Positions 46,898 through 58,678 are shown, numbered from the stretch's first letter. The stretch: 64,000 nt of DNA from Canna indica (GCA_034359265.1 CP136896.1:8773501-8837500); one strand, 5' to 3'. A program made the numbers and translations. The notes: generated by a model not told the origin, from the sequence alone.

Positions 46898-48166
46898 TGT
46901 AAGTTGAATGACCTACACTAGAGAGGGGTGAATAGTGTGTCATCTATGACTTTAGCCTAATTCCTATTTTAATAAATTCTAGATTACTTAGGCAATTCTC
47001 AACTTCAAGCAACAAGCAAAAAATTAAACACAAATAAAATATCAATGCTAACACAATGATTTATAGTGGTTCGGCCCCAATGTCTACTCCACTACCTGAG
47101 CACTCCGCTTAGGATTTCACTTATAATCCACTAGATTAAGAGTTCCTTACAATGAGGACTTTCCCCCGGAGAGTCTCCGCTCTCACACTGAAGGTACTTC
47201 CACATCCGGAAGTCTCTACCTTCCTACCGAGAGTACTCTCCCACCTTACTCTCTCATAAGGACACTCCCAATCCTAGATTACAAGGGTGGACTTATGTCT
47301 CAACACCAAGATAACCACCAAACTCAAGACCTAACACTTAGGTCTTACACAACTTCAAATACAAAGAAATAAACAATAAAATACAATGATAATGGAGCAA
47401 TAAACAGAACAATAATACTTAGCTCCAACAAGAATCACCTAGCTCCTCTTGATGCCTTGACAAGATGAATCTTTAATGGTTCAAAGGCAAGATCAAGAAT
47501 GATGGCTCAAACTAGGTATTTTGCAAAAAATGATTCAATGAAAGCTTAGATGGCTCAAAGGATGTCTCAATACGTTCAACAACACCAGAGGAAGGCTTAG
47601 AGGGGTGTTATATAGGCAGATAACACCTCCAACTTGGGTCCAACGAATAGAAATAGCTAAAAATAGATCTGTTGGTAGTTTTAGTCGACCATCGATCGAC
47701 TCCCAGTCGACCATGGGTCGACTCTCGATCGACTGATGGGTCAACCGAGGATTGGCCAAAAACTTACTAGACAAATCAGTGTCCAATCGATTAATCATCG
47801 GCCGACCATTGGTCGACCAACATCGGTCCACGATCGGTCAAGGGTCGGCCGATAACTTGATGCTTTGGGTTGATTTTTCTGGTTTGCGGGTTTTCGGGTT
47901 TCGGTTTTTGGTTTTAGGGTTCTTTCCATCACAAAGAGAATTTTACAAGTATAATAGACACCCTAAACCTATACTCAAACTTCTCGACGAAATATGAGCG
48001 TCGACGAGCGTCCTATCGATTTTTCTAATTTCTTCGATTTTTCTATTGTGGATGCCGCGCACAAATCGACTTGGAACCTGAAGATATTTCTTGCTCAAAC
48101 ATTAGTTCTATGTTTATTATCATCAAAACCAAGATTTAGACCAAGGTTGAAACCCTTAGGCCAACA
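46898..48166 (-). repeat. Second solo LTR of the Sirevirus family, divergent, 1269 bp
   Basis: Minus-strand LTR, from TGTTGGCC (ends 48166 on the + strand) to CTTACA (46898). It shares the GGTTCGGCCCCAATG, CTCCGCTTAGGATTTC and TCGACC palindrome blocks with the other copies. Flanks GAGGT and TAGGT agree at 4 of 5 bases. It is shorter than the others, with different palindrome spacing. Confidence 0.85.
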
Positions 48167-48669
48167 TAGGTGCCTTTAAAGGCTAAGAGGCAACAATCTC
48201 TCCATCAGACGACCAATAATTGTACCCTGATTATAGAATAAATCTCAACCGATTAACCCATCAGCGATGGTTCTCTAGAACACCTCGGGGGTAGGAACGG
48301 ACAACCCTTCGCATCATGATTACTTTCCATGCAAGAATTAATGCCAAAGGGATGGATAACAATGATCGGTTGCACCACGTGGGAAGATATACTCCTCCAC
48401 CGCGCAGCTGCCACATTGAGTGCAGAAACTAAAAAGTTGCAAAAGGACATAACCAGGATACACCAATCTGGTCGACCTCGGCCACTCAAGGACAGAAAGT
48501 AGCATATACACACTTCTCAAGGTCTATCCAGAGTTAGACCTCGGTATATACTAGAGCTCGACAAGCAGGCAGAAGTTGGTACACTTCTAGAGCTCGGCAG
48601 ACGTGCAGAAGTCAGCACACTACTAAAGCTTGGCAGGAAGTCCTCAAACTCCAACCAAGTTTGAGGGCT
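48167..48669. other. Retroelement debris, unassigned
   Basis: No motif recognised; contains repeated AGAAGT(T/C)(G/A)G(T/C)ACAC units near 48570-48630. Confidence 0.35.
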
Positions 48670-49090
48670 GTGGACTGGATTAACACTTTGGGCTTGGTCG
48701 AATTAGGCTCAGATGCACCCACACTCATGAACTAGATTCAAGTCAAGCCAAACACTACTTAGCCCGGGGGCTCCACGCAGCCAAACAAGCTAAGGACACC
48801 TACGTCCTCATTAATTACAAGGGATTCATCAATTATGAATCTAACATCTTTGAGATTAGCCTCGACTTATTTTGGGCACATCCCCGCGAGATTCGGAGAG
48901 GCATTATCGCCTGAGACATCTCTTATCATGCACTATATACAGACACGACACACATCAAGAATACTCTCGATTCCAATTTCCATAGCCACATCTGGAATTC
49001 CTTTTTACTTGAGTGTTAGAGTGTCTTTGTAGGTCTCTCGCCGGAGTCGCACCGGACCAGGAGACGCATAGGACCGTATCACCCCGGCTT
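48670..49090 (+). repeat. Probable Ty3/gypsy LTR remnant
   Basis: Looks like the R-U5 end of a plant Ty3 LTR: a CACTATATACA element near 48930, then TTGAGTGTTAGAGTGTCTTTGTAGGT near 49010-49035. Partner and borders are not found. Confidence 0.4.
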
Positions 49091-49101
49091 CAGGCAAGAA
49101 C

Positions 49102-50108
49102 ATAATATATATGTCAACGTTTGACCATCGGTAGCTCTTGAAAATAATTCGAAAGAACATCTTAAAATATATTATTTAATATATAACTAAAATGATAATA
49201 TTAGTCGATAACACTAATATTTAATAAATTTTTAAATAAGGACATAGCACTGATATAAATCAAATAACAAATAACCATGAATGAATAACAAATAATCGGA
49301 AATAATATAATTTTTGTTTATAACACTATTACACATATAAAATCATTATTATACAAATATATCACTATTACAATGAATATATTACTGTTACAAAAAAATA
49401 TCATTGTCACCATTCAAAATATCACTGTTATATATTAAAAAAACTTCCCAAGACCACTAGCTAGTGTCAATGCCAAGATCCGGTGGTCCCCCTTTGTTGT
49501 TCCCCTAGTCCAGTACTGTTGGATCTAGATGGCAACGACATGGCTTAATTCAATAGTGGTGCTACGATTGGGCACTACAACACCCCCTGCGAGAGTTTCG
49601 CGAGTCACCAGGCCGTTTGGGACAACCTGTGGAACTCCCCGGGGTCGGGAGTTTCGTGATCGCCCCGAGTAGCCCAGTGGATAGATCTCCCGCGGCTGCC
49701 CCAAACAATACATTTGCGAATGCAACCCTTTTCTCGGCAGAGTAGGTTGTCTTTGTAAAACTTCTACGTATCTTCTTCGTGGTGCCTCGACCTAGTGCTG
49801 TGCAACACAACATCGGCTACGTAACAGTGACTATGCATGCCCATCACTTCTCGGCACGATTACTCACAATGCAGCACAATGGGAAGAAATGCCAAAACTC
49901 AATTATACAAAAGGCAAAATATATATGACAAGAAAGTTCATGATCCAATTTTTCCAACGATGACTATAAAACGATGTCAAACAAACAACAAATCAAAGGC
50001 TTCAACCACCATGAAATTAAACTCCCAAAATAAATCTCGGTTCACATTGAATGATTCACTCATACACATGCTTTCACATAATCTACATCAAGGCAAGAGA
50101 AAGAGATG
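49102..50108. repeat. Direct repeat flanking retroelement debris, right copy
   Basis: Homologous to 42737-43310 at both ends. The extra middle part (about 49230-49710) has A/T-rich ATATCACTATTAC repeats and a GC-richer stretch with no recognised gene. Confidence 0.75.
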
Positions 50109-50698
50109 AAAATCTTATCTTGTTTCACAAAATTCATCTTTTTCACACAAGCACTTCTCCCTCCTAGAGCTTGTTCTTAACTCGTCAATGACGATGGTTG
50201 CAGGCACCTTAGGATTAAAGGAGGTGGATTTATATAAAACACTAGATTATGGACTTTTGCAAAAAATTCACCAAACATTCAATTTACAATTAAGTTCATG
50301 CCTCTAAATAAAGTTTAAAAAATCCAACAAATTAATTGAAATAAAATTTCAAGGTATTTCAGACATAACAGTGATCGCCTTTAACCATTACTATAGAATA
50401 CATGTAATTTTGCAATTACTTCCTCCTTTATGTTTCCTAACTTAATTTTTTTCGTATATATGCATGTTTATTTACAAGAAATCCTATCCATCATTTGTAT
50501 CATATATCAAATTTTAAAGAAAGATGTATATGTTTAGATTTAATTCCAGGTAAAGTGGCATACATTCAAATATCCCAAGGAGGGGGATGATAATTGAAAT
50601 ACAGGGAATTACCGAGAATTGTAGAAAAGAATGGTTTTAAGAAAGAAAAAAATGAAATTTAACTTTATTTTTAAAATAAAATATATTTATATTGAAAT
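50109..50698. other. AT-rich sequence, nothing recognised
   Basis: No gene or repeat boundary seen. Confidence 0.5.
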
Positions 50699-51445
50699 TG
50701 TTGAACACGCCCAGATAATTGAGAGAGATGCAATGGAGAAATGCATATATTCATGAAATTAGATTATCTTTTACAGGCTTACAGGACACAACAATAACTC
50801 CTAAAACCTAGGACATATGACTTGACATGCAATTACATGATAATTGCTCATTTTATAAAAGATAAATATCCACCACGAGGCTTGGTCAAACAAGCCTATC
50901 ATAAAATTGGTGTTGCTTTATCTTCAATACTCTTTGAGGCTCCCCCTTTAATTATAGACAAAGAAATGCATACCAAAAATAGATGAATTCTGCTGCTTTA
51001 GGCTGAGGAATTTGCTTTGGGCCTAGGAGTTGTTTTGCTTCGGTAATCAACCTAAAGCCCAACCTGTAATGTTGTTTTAACTTAGCTCTTGAGGTAAAGT
51101 GGAGGGACCCATCAAAGTTAAAAAAAATAATAGATATGCTAGAGTTAATGTGAAGATGAGGCCTTCTCCCTCACGTGATTTCAGCCCCAATAAAAGAAAG
51201 AATCCCTTATAAAAAATATGACTCAATGAATAAAAAATAGACCTCTATGTAGGAAGACGGGTTCTTCGACTCCGAAAAAGAGAGGAAGGAAGACCTCTGT
51301 ATCCTTCCTTGCTACTGCTGTCAGGAAGAGGCTCACGGATGCGTGCAGCTTCGAAGATGGATCAAAGCTAGTGATGGGGGACTTTTTCTCAATAAATTCG
51401 ACATTGGATGGATCCTGGCAGAGAAATTAAATCAGGATCCTACGG
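50699..51445 (+). repeat. Copia LTR, plus orientation, 3'-truncated
   Basis: Starts TGTTGAACACGCCCAGATAA and aligns as an inverted copy with 51750-52643. Similarity ends near AATCAGGATCC(T/G)ACGGAG, so the last third of the LTR is missing. Confidence 0.85.
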
Positions 51446-51575
51446 AGCTGTCTCTGACAGAGTGCTACTCCTCGTCGGTGAGCGAGCCGATGTCGACGAT
51501 GGACTGCACTCTTCTGATCACTTGCGGGCCTCTCTCTAAATCACGCCTCTCAATCACACCGGCTCTGATACCGGA
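51446..51575 (-). other. Copia internal fragment with primer-binding site
   Basis: On the minus strand TCCGGTATCAGAGCC follows the LTR at 51576-52643: a tRNA-Met primer-binding site (51561-51575). About 115 bases of leader then run straight into the inverted, truncated LTR. Confidence 0.75.
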
Positions 51576-52643
51576 TGTAGAACTCAACACACACACACAA
51601 TGATGGAAAGAATTGAATTTGGAATTCAATGCAATTTACAGAAATCATAAGCAAATCCCACTTGCCTTAGCAGATCAAGTGAGGTCGGCGACGCTCCCAT
51701 CACCGGTAGTAGATCCACGAGACAGATCCTCCGTCGGATCCCGATTTAATTTATATGTCAGGATCCACTCAACGCTAGACTTATTGAGAAAAAGTCATCC
51801 ACCGCCAGCTTCAGTCCATCTCCGAAGATGCACTCATCCGTGAGCCTCTTCTCGACAGTAGTAGCAAGGAAGGATACAGATGTCTTCCTTCCTCTCTTTT
51901 TCGGAGTTGAACAATCTGTCTTCCTATGCAGAGGTCTGTTCTTTGTTCATTGAGGCATTTTTTATAAGGAATTCTTTCTTTTGTTGGGGCTGAAATCATG
52001 TGAGGGAGAAGGCCTCATCTTCACATTAACTCTAGTATATCTATATATTGTTTTTCTTAACTTCGGCAGGTCCACTTTACCTAAGAGCTCATCTTCACAT
52101 TAACTCCAACATATCTAAATATTATTTTTTTAACTACAGCGGGTGCCACTTTACCTCAAGATCTCATCTTGACATTAACTCCAGCATATCTATATATCTA
52201 TATATATTTAACTTCGGCGGGTCCCTCCACTTTACCTCATGAGCTAAGTACGTAATTAAAGCAGTATTGCAGGTTGGGCTTTAACTAGGTTGAATACCGA
52301 AGCAAAATAGCTCCTGAGCCCAAAGTAGATTCCTCAGCCTAAAGCAACAAAATTCATCTATTTTTTATCTGCATTTCTTTGTTTGAATTAAAGGGGGAGC
52401 CTCAAGGAGTGTTGAAGATAAAGCAACACCAATTTCATGATAGGCTTGTTTGACCGAGCCTTATGGTTTATCATTTAGATTAGTTTTAGTTTTATAAAAT
52501 GAGCAATTATCATGTAATTGCTAAGTCCGAGATTTTAGGAGTTATCATTGTGTTCTGTAAATCTATAAAAGATTATCTAATTTCATGAATGTATGCATCT
52601 CGATCTCCATTGCATATCTCTCGTTATCTAGGCGTGTTCGACA
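51576..52643 (-). repeat. Copia LTR, minus orientation, 1068 bp
   Basis: Minus strand: TGTCGAACACGCCTAGATAA at 52643 to GTTGAGTTCTACA at 51576. It contains a (CA)n run near its end and two or three repeats of TTAACTCCAGCATATCTA / GGCGGGTCC around 52025-52235 that the other LTR has once. Confidence 0.87.
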
Positions 52644-52919
52644 GATAAACTCAAAATTATTTCTCATTACAAAAATAATCTTTCAAGACTCCATATATAA
52701 TTATATCAATATAATATTTATGTACTTTTCATACATTCATATATGTCATAGAAAATTTTTAATCTAATTTTTATGGGATATTTTGTCAAAATTATTATGT
52801 TAAAATTAATTAAATATCTTACTCTTTTATCGGAAGCCAAAATAAAGATAGAATTTGAAATTTTTTAATCTAATATTATCTTTTATTTAAAAATCTAAAT
52901 AAATGCGGGATAGAATATA
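52644..52919. other. AT-rich sequence, nothing recognised
   Basis: Host flank between the copia LTR and the hAT-type MITE. Confidence 0.5.
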
Positions 52920-52927
52920 TGCTTATC

Positions 52928-53468
52928 TAGGGGTGGCAATTTTATTTGCATCTGCTAACTAAAAACTACATCTGCACCGTATTCGATCCATATCCGCAAG
53001 TAAAAATAGATATGGATACAGATACAGATTTAGAAAACTTATATTCGCGCGGATACGGTGCGGATACGGATATGATTGTGGATCCGCACCGTATCTGTAT
53101 CGTATCCGCACCGTCTATCCGCGTCTTTGAATTACTATTTTGCTCATATAAGTTATTAATATATATAAGAGCTCTATGATAATTTCATATCAAGATGAAT
53201 TTTGAAGTATATTATATATTTATTTTGGATCAATGAATTGGTAATTTATTAATTTTTTTTAATTTAATATGTTTTTTAATATATTTTTATTAAATACGAT
53301 ATGGATACGGATACAGTGCGGATATCTGCATTTGAAGCGGTGCGGATATGGATATCCATATTCACATCCGTAGCAGATACGGTGAGGATACGAATGTGCG
53401 GATATGGGACACGGTGCGGATACAGATAATCCAGTATTTGCACCGTATCTGATCCGTTGCCAGCCCTA
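52928..53468. mobile_element. hAT-type MITE family 3, copy 1, 541 bp
   Basis: Starts TAGGGGTGGCAA and ends TTGCCAGCCCTA. Flanks TGCTTATC and CGCTTATC match at 7 of 8 bases. Both halves are built of GCGGATACGGATA / TATCCGCACCGTATCC units around an AT-rich core. Confidence 0.87.
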
Positions 53469-53701
53469 CGCTTATCCTATGAAATAACTAAATTCCTATA
53501 TGACTCAAATACTATGATGCGAAACAAATGAGATATAAGAGTCGGTCATTGCATAGTGTCAAAGTTGATACACAAACTAAAATAATATCTTAAATTCCTT
53601 CACATTAATTTCCGAAAGTAATAATAAATGTATACATCAACTGATTGTTAATTTTCCTGCCTTAGTGGCTGTATGATATGGCTATAATTAATTAGCTATC
53701 A

Positions 53702-54016
53702 TCAATTGATGGTTATTTGGGAAGTGAGAGCAACGAAGGCATCTTCATTGCATGGAACTCTCAGCACGCCTCTCGGATGCTCAAACCCATACTCTTCTTC
53801 TGCCTTGCGAAGCAAGCTCTGAAACAAAGGATTCCGCAGATAAGAAATGGGGACGACGAACCGCTTCTCCATCTCCCCCACGTAAACCGCGAAATGGCCC
53901 TTCGGAACGCGACCCGAATCCACGGAAGAATTGCGAGGAGTACCCCCAAAAGATAGCACAAGGATCTGCTTTGCGCGAGCAATTCCTGCAGACCGAACAG
54001 CTCCCATGGCTTTCAT
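53702..54016 (-). CDS. SAUR-family protein, copy 2
   Basis: Intronless; 104 residues from the chosen start. It begins MKAMGAVRSAGIARAKQIL and lacks the His run of copy 1. The core (about 40-100) is RVPKGHFAVYVGEMEKRFVVPISYL, PLFQSLL, AEEEYGF, LRVPCNEDAF, nearly identical to copy 1. The frame is open back to 54136, but the TATA box at 54075-54084 lies in that extension, so the ATG at 54016 (or 54007) is preferred. Same strand as copy 1 and about 15.5 kb away: a tandem duplicate pushed apart by repeats. Role as for the SAUR family: auxin-driven cell expansion, inferred. Confidence 0.94.
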   Translation of the reverse strand: MKAMGAVRSAGIARAKQILVLSFGGTPRNSSVDSGRVPKGHFAVYVGEMEKRFVVPISYLRNPLFQSLLRKAEEEYGFEHPRGVLRVPCNEDAFVALTSQITIN

Positions 54017-54074
54017 ATTAACTCTTCTGAGAAAGCTGACTATTTTAGGGAATTGCAGAACTGACAGATATGCC

Positions 54075-54084
54075 ATATATATAG
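54075..54084 (-). promoter_or_regulatory. TATA box of SAUR copy 2
   Basis: The minus strand reads CTATATATATGG, about 60 bases upstream of the start codon. Confidence 0.65.
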
Positions 54085-54159
54085 CTGTGGAAGGAATTAA
54101 GACAAGTGATAGGGGCCGGCAATGGGGTATGATCACTAGCGTTGATAATTAACCTGCAT

Positions 54160-54300
54160 GCATGCATGCCCATGTGTTGTTTGTTGTTTTGTCTCTCTCA
54201 AACTGGAGAGCCATTCATCATATATATACATACATTATGTCTCCTATTTCTTTGCGGTTTTGGAAAACTGAGGACTGCAGCACACTGGTTTTAAGATTAA
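54160..54300 (-). promoter_or_regulatory. Upstream segment shared with SAUR copy 1
   Basis: Counterpart of 38590-38720; AGAGCCATT, GTCTCCTAT, CTTTGCGGTTT and CTGCAGCACACTGGTTT keep the same order. Confidence 0.6.
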
Positions 54301-55144
54301 ATTCGAGTACCTTCCTCCTTGATTCATTTAACTTACTTATCCCTGAAATAATTGCTTCTTTGTACACGTCACAGTTGTGTCCACATTATGCATGTGAATT
54401 AATTAATTGGGGTGTCAGAAATTTACTGACTAACTTCAGTTAACAGATCAGCCTATAGAGATACTCAATGTATATGCATGCATGTATACTGATTCATTTC
54501 AGCAATCTAATGATTAATCTTTGTTTAATTGACATATACTCCAACTTTTATAATAAAATTGGTTAAGTTCTAACATGGCATATATATGCATAGACGAGAT
54601 GGCCATATAATAATTAAGAGTTTTGTTATATTCTCCTAAAGATCAACCTAATAATTATTCTCCTAATGGCATGAATAATAATTTCATTAATAATCATGAT
54701 CATTTTATTTGTGAATATTAAAAAAATTATTAGAAACTTGAGTTTGGGGAATAATTTATCTCAATAATGAATTGTTGTTCATTATTTCAAGTACCTTGAA
54801 GTTTGTTATGTCATTTCAAATTTGCACATGCATGCATGAACTCTTCTAAGTATATGCATCCCTAGATTTGTGCAGAATCTAGGTAGGCCTATATGTAGAT
54901 TTCTTACTTGGGCCACGTGATCTTGATGGTTATGTTCATCTTTAATACTATAGCTTAATTATGAACCTATATTTGAAATTAAGTTGCATTAGTACATGTA
55001 ATATTTGTCCTGGTGTCCTTGGAATGTTTGCTGGGACATTTGGACATTTGGTACACTTAATTATACAAAAGAGAGGTACTATAATTCAAAAAAAATATTT
55101 TACATATTTTTTAATGCATTAAAGAATTTAAAAATATTTTATAA

Positions 55145-55148
<4 letters not shown>
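54301..55148. other. AT-rich SAUR upstream region, nothing else recognised
   Basis: Several ATGCATGCATG alternations (54470-54490, 54825-54840) but no clear auxin response element cluster or gene. Confidence 0.45.

Positions 55149-55199
<51 letters not shown>
55149..55199. repeat. (AT)n microsatellite
   Basis: About 50 uninterrupted bases of alternating TA. Confidence 0.95.
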
Positions 55200-55203
<4 letters not shown>

Positions 55204-56126
55204 TTTGATCAAAGTCTTTAGCTGGGGTAAAATGGGAATCCGTAACTTTGCGTTCGAACTTGAGAATTTTGATCCTCAATATTTGAATTTGAGAATTTTT
55301 TCTTTCTAAAATATGAATTTGGGAAATTACTGATACTAAAATATATGTTTTTTTAGGTCTAAGCCTTATTTGGTCGAAGTTTGAGCCAACGCCATCTGAT
55401 CCCATCCTAAGCGCATGAAATCATAGTGTGATAAGAAGTTGGAACAATTCAAATGAAGGTTGTCACATTCTTTATTTTATTAGGGTACAAATCTAACAAA
55501 TTATTATAATGCTCTCAATCTATCTCAAAACCTAATTGCTTCTTTCCATCTAAGTTACGACCACAATACTAAATTTGTTATTTAGTGTTGCATGAAACAA
55601 ACATAAGACTATTTCTTGTATTGTCATGTACAACTATATATTGTACTAACAAAGTTTGTACGAAACATTTATGTAAACTAGGGTTATGTTAAGGGCACAT
55701 GCATTACTAAATTAGGCTCGACCCAAGTTGGGTTATATATACAGGGCCCAATCGCTCATGAACCAAAGACTAATTTTCCTTCAACATTTGATCCAAGTTG
55801 AAGGTGTCGATATGATTCTCAATTTCTCTAAATTAAAAGAATTGAGAGGGAAATATTACTACCTAAATATAATTTTACCCCCGGTTCTCGATATTTTTTA
55901 AGTATGATTGACATACTTAAAAAAATAAAAAATAATATAAAAAACCATCCCATTCTTAACATCATCCAAGCGAGCCGTGACCCTCCCATTGCTTTCCTTC
56001 CCTCTCCTTTCCCTCCCCTCACTAAAGAGTCGCTAACAAGCCGGGACCCGTGATGGGCCAAAATGGAATTTACCCTCGAGCCTCGGGAGGATTTATTAGT
56101 GAGAAAAAGAGAGAAGGGAAGAGTAC
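55200..56126. other. Unassigned intergenic sequence
   Basis: No gene recognised. The stretch near 56065-56120 (ATTTACCCTCGAGCCTCGGGAGGATTT, then GAGAAAAAGAGAGAAGGGAAG) is repeated at about 56675-56740, on the other side of the next MITE. Confidence 0.5.
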
Positions 56127-56656
56127 TAGGGATGACAATTTTATCCGCATCCGCTAACTAAAAACCGCATCCGCACCGTATCCGATCCATATCCGCAAGT
56201 AAAAATGAATATGAATACAGATACAGATTTAGAAAACTTATATCCACGCAGATATGGTGCGAATACGGATATAATTGTGGATCCACACCGTATCCGCACC
56301 ACCTATCCGCGTCTCTGAATTACTATTTTGTCAATATAAGTTATTAATATATATAAGAGCACTATGGTAATTTCATGTCAAGATGAATTTTGAAGTATAT
56401 TATATATTTATTTTGGATCAATGAATTGGTAATTTATTGATTTTTTTAATTAAATATATTATTTTAATATTTTTTTATTAAATACGGTGCGGATACGAAT
56501 GCAGTGCGGATATCCGTATTTGAAGCGGTGCAGATATGAATATCCATATTCACATCCGTAGCGGATATGGTGCAGATACAGATGGACAGATATGGAGTGC
56601 GGTGCGGATACGAATAATCCAGTATCCGCACCGTATCCAATCCGTTGCCAGTCCTA
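56127..56656. mobile_element. hAT-type MITE family 3, copy 2, 530 bp
   Basis: Starts TAGGGATGACAA and ends TTGCCAGTCCTA. It aligns with copy 1 (52928-53468) throughout, including the TCAATATAAGTTATTAATAT core. The direct 8-bp flanks do not match; GGGAAGAG (56116-56123) against GGGAAGAC (56657-56664) would be a 7-of-8 TSD if three bases were added at the left border. Confidence 0.82.
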
Positions 56657-57252
56657 GGGAAGACACAGAAGGGAAGGAATTCACCCTTGAGCCTTGGGAG
56701 CATTTTGTTAGTGAGAAAAAGAGAGAAGGGAAGGGAAGAGAGAGAAAGGAAAGGAAATGAATACCAGGTAAACTACATTCTATTTAGATAGCATGAACAG
56801 AAGAAGCTGAAGGTGTATCATATAGAGAGCCCATACTACTTTTTTAATTATTAAAAGAATGTTTAACTTACTATAAAATGTAAAATATTATGCTTTTAAC
56901 TAACCAACAATCCTCTTCCTCCTAACTCAAATTTGGAGAGGCTGAAGAATCAAGAAAAGAATCTCCTTCCCTCTCTACAAAACTCCCTCTATCTGATGAA
57001 ATTGATGAAATTAAAGTTGCATGATGCCAAGCCAAACCAGAAGGAATATCACATAATTGCCTAACATTTCAACTAAACAACGACCCATTTTTTAGCGGAA
57101 GGAGGCTTCCCAGCAAAGTTTAGCTTATAGATATCAAATAAGCAACCGGTAAATGATACACCCTTAGCCAATTACATCAAAAATCTACCTGAAATTTTGA
57201 TCTGAAGACATTGAGTTATGTCAATAACCAAGTATATACATTTTATCGCCAT
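56657..57252. other. Intergenic sequence, includes LPA2 3' UTR
   Basis: Purine-rich GAGAAGGGAAG repeats to about 56760, then ordinary sequence; the last 100-200 bases before 57253 should be LPA2 3' UTR. Confidence 0.4.
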
Positions 57253-58678
57253 TTAGCTCTTCATTTTCTCAGCCTGCAAGTACTTGAAGACTCCATAAGT
57301 AACAGTACCACCAAGAAACAACAGGACCGTTGGAGTGAAGGAAGGATAAAGATACTTCACAAAGAAACCATCCCATTCCTCGGGTAAAAAGCCTGCATAG
57401 GAGAAAGAAATTTATTATATGGAATTGATCATATCTCGCATATTGAACCCAATAAAACTGAGGAAGGATGAAGCTAAAGATGTAGCTAATATTGTTTTTT
57501 ATGAAGATTAAACTTATGAACTCAATCTGGCCAATAAATAAGGTTATGTTATACCTTGATCAAAGGTTATGCTTTTTATGAAGATTGTCTATACTCATTT
57601 TCATAATGCACAATGTATTTTTCAAAGTTGAAAACTTGCATTCTTTTCAAAGTTTGAAATGGTACAAGTATAATGCAGAATGTATCAACTGTATTTTCTT
57701 AAGCATCTCTCTACACCAGTAACCAAGCGTATCAAAGAAAATGCAATTCATATATATCAGCTAGCAGAAGACAAGAAGAACAAAGGAGATATTACTTCTC
57801 AATTACACCAACCGTGCCAAAGAAATTGTGAAAGTCGGACAGTAATGTTGATAGTACTTTTTACAAGTTTTTCTTTCTAAAGAAGCAAATTTAGTTCCTT
57901 CCATTATCCTTCGCTTGATACCCCTTTATCCAATTTCTTATAAATTTTCAACATAAATTGTTTATCGATAAATCCAAATCAAACACCAGAAAATTAAGTT
58001 ATTAATAATTAATGGTATCAGATAGATAAGCACATCAGCGAAATATAAGATAGGGGAGCAAAAAAATGAAATCTTCAACTCATAGATCTTCAATTTAACG
58101 TCTAATTTGAAATACGAAATAACTTATTTACGAGCAGCAATTGGAGAAGAAGCCACAGTAAATGAAGTACCTGCCGCGGCCAACGCGATGCCCTCAACAA
58201 GGATAAGGGCGCCGAGACCCAACCAAGTGAGGAGGAAGGCACTCTCATTCACAGCCAACTGCTGCTGATCTTGCTGCTGCTGAGATTGGTTCTGCTTGCT
58301 CGCTGAATACAAGAGGGAACTTTGATCTATGGGAGAACGTCGAACAACCGCGCCCCTCTCTTTACCTTTCCCCTCTTTCCCCTTTTTCTTCTTCTTCGCC
58401 TCCGTAGCAGCAGAACCACCGAAACCGGTTCCTTTCCCGTCGGTCTTCTTAGGGGTAGGGGAGGGAACAACTGCGGCTGCTTCGCCGGAGCTCCCCTCGC
58501 TTCCGGCTTCCGTCGGTGGCGCCTCCGCTCGAACGAGGAGAGAACCTCGGTTGTAGCGGCGAAGGAGAGAAGGTATCCATCGGTGGTGGTTGTGAAGGAG
58601 AGGAAAAAGAGGCGGAGGAGGAAGGCGAGAAGGGAGATGGTAGTGGCGGTGGTGGTGGACGCGGATTAGCGGCTCCAT
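57253..58678 (-). CDS. LPA2: LOW PSII ACCUMULATION 2 (LPA2), chloroplast precursor
   Basis: Thylakoid membrane protein needed for assembly of photosystem II (work on the Arabidopsis orthologue). Two exons: 58171-58678 and 57253-57392, GT/AG borders, phase 1; 215 residues. The N-terminus is rich in His, Pro, Arg and Ser with few acids, a transit peptide, to about residue 55. Next come a low-complexity Gly/Lys/Gln-rich stretch (KKKKKGKEGKGK) and the conserved membrane part: NESAFLLTWLGLGALILVEG, then across the intron FLPEEWDGFFVKYLYPSFTP, VLLFLGGTVTYGVFKYLQAE, that is two transmembrane segments. I start at MEPLIRV (58678); the frame is open 36 codons further up but that part does not look like a transit peptide. 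The frame as read into the intron ends at 58124. Confidence 0.93.
57393..58170 (-). other. LPA2 intron (778 bp)
   Basis: Minus strand GTACTTC...TATGCAG. No other feature recognised inside. Confidence 0.88.

Noticed and set aside
53717..54152. Plus-strand frames over the second SAUR gene
   Set aside because: Antisense shadows of a well-conserved SAUR coding region.
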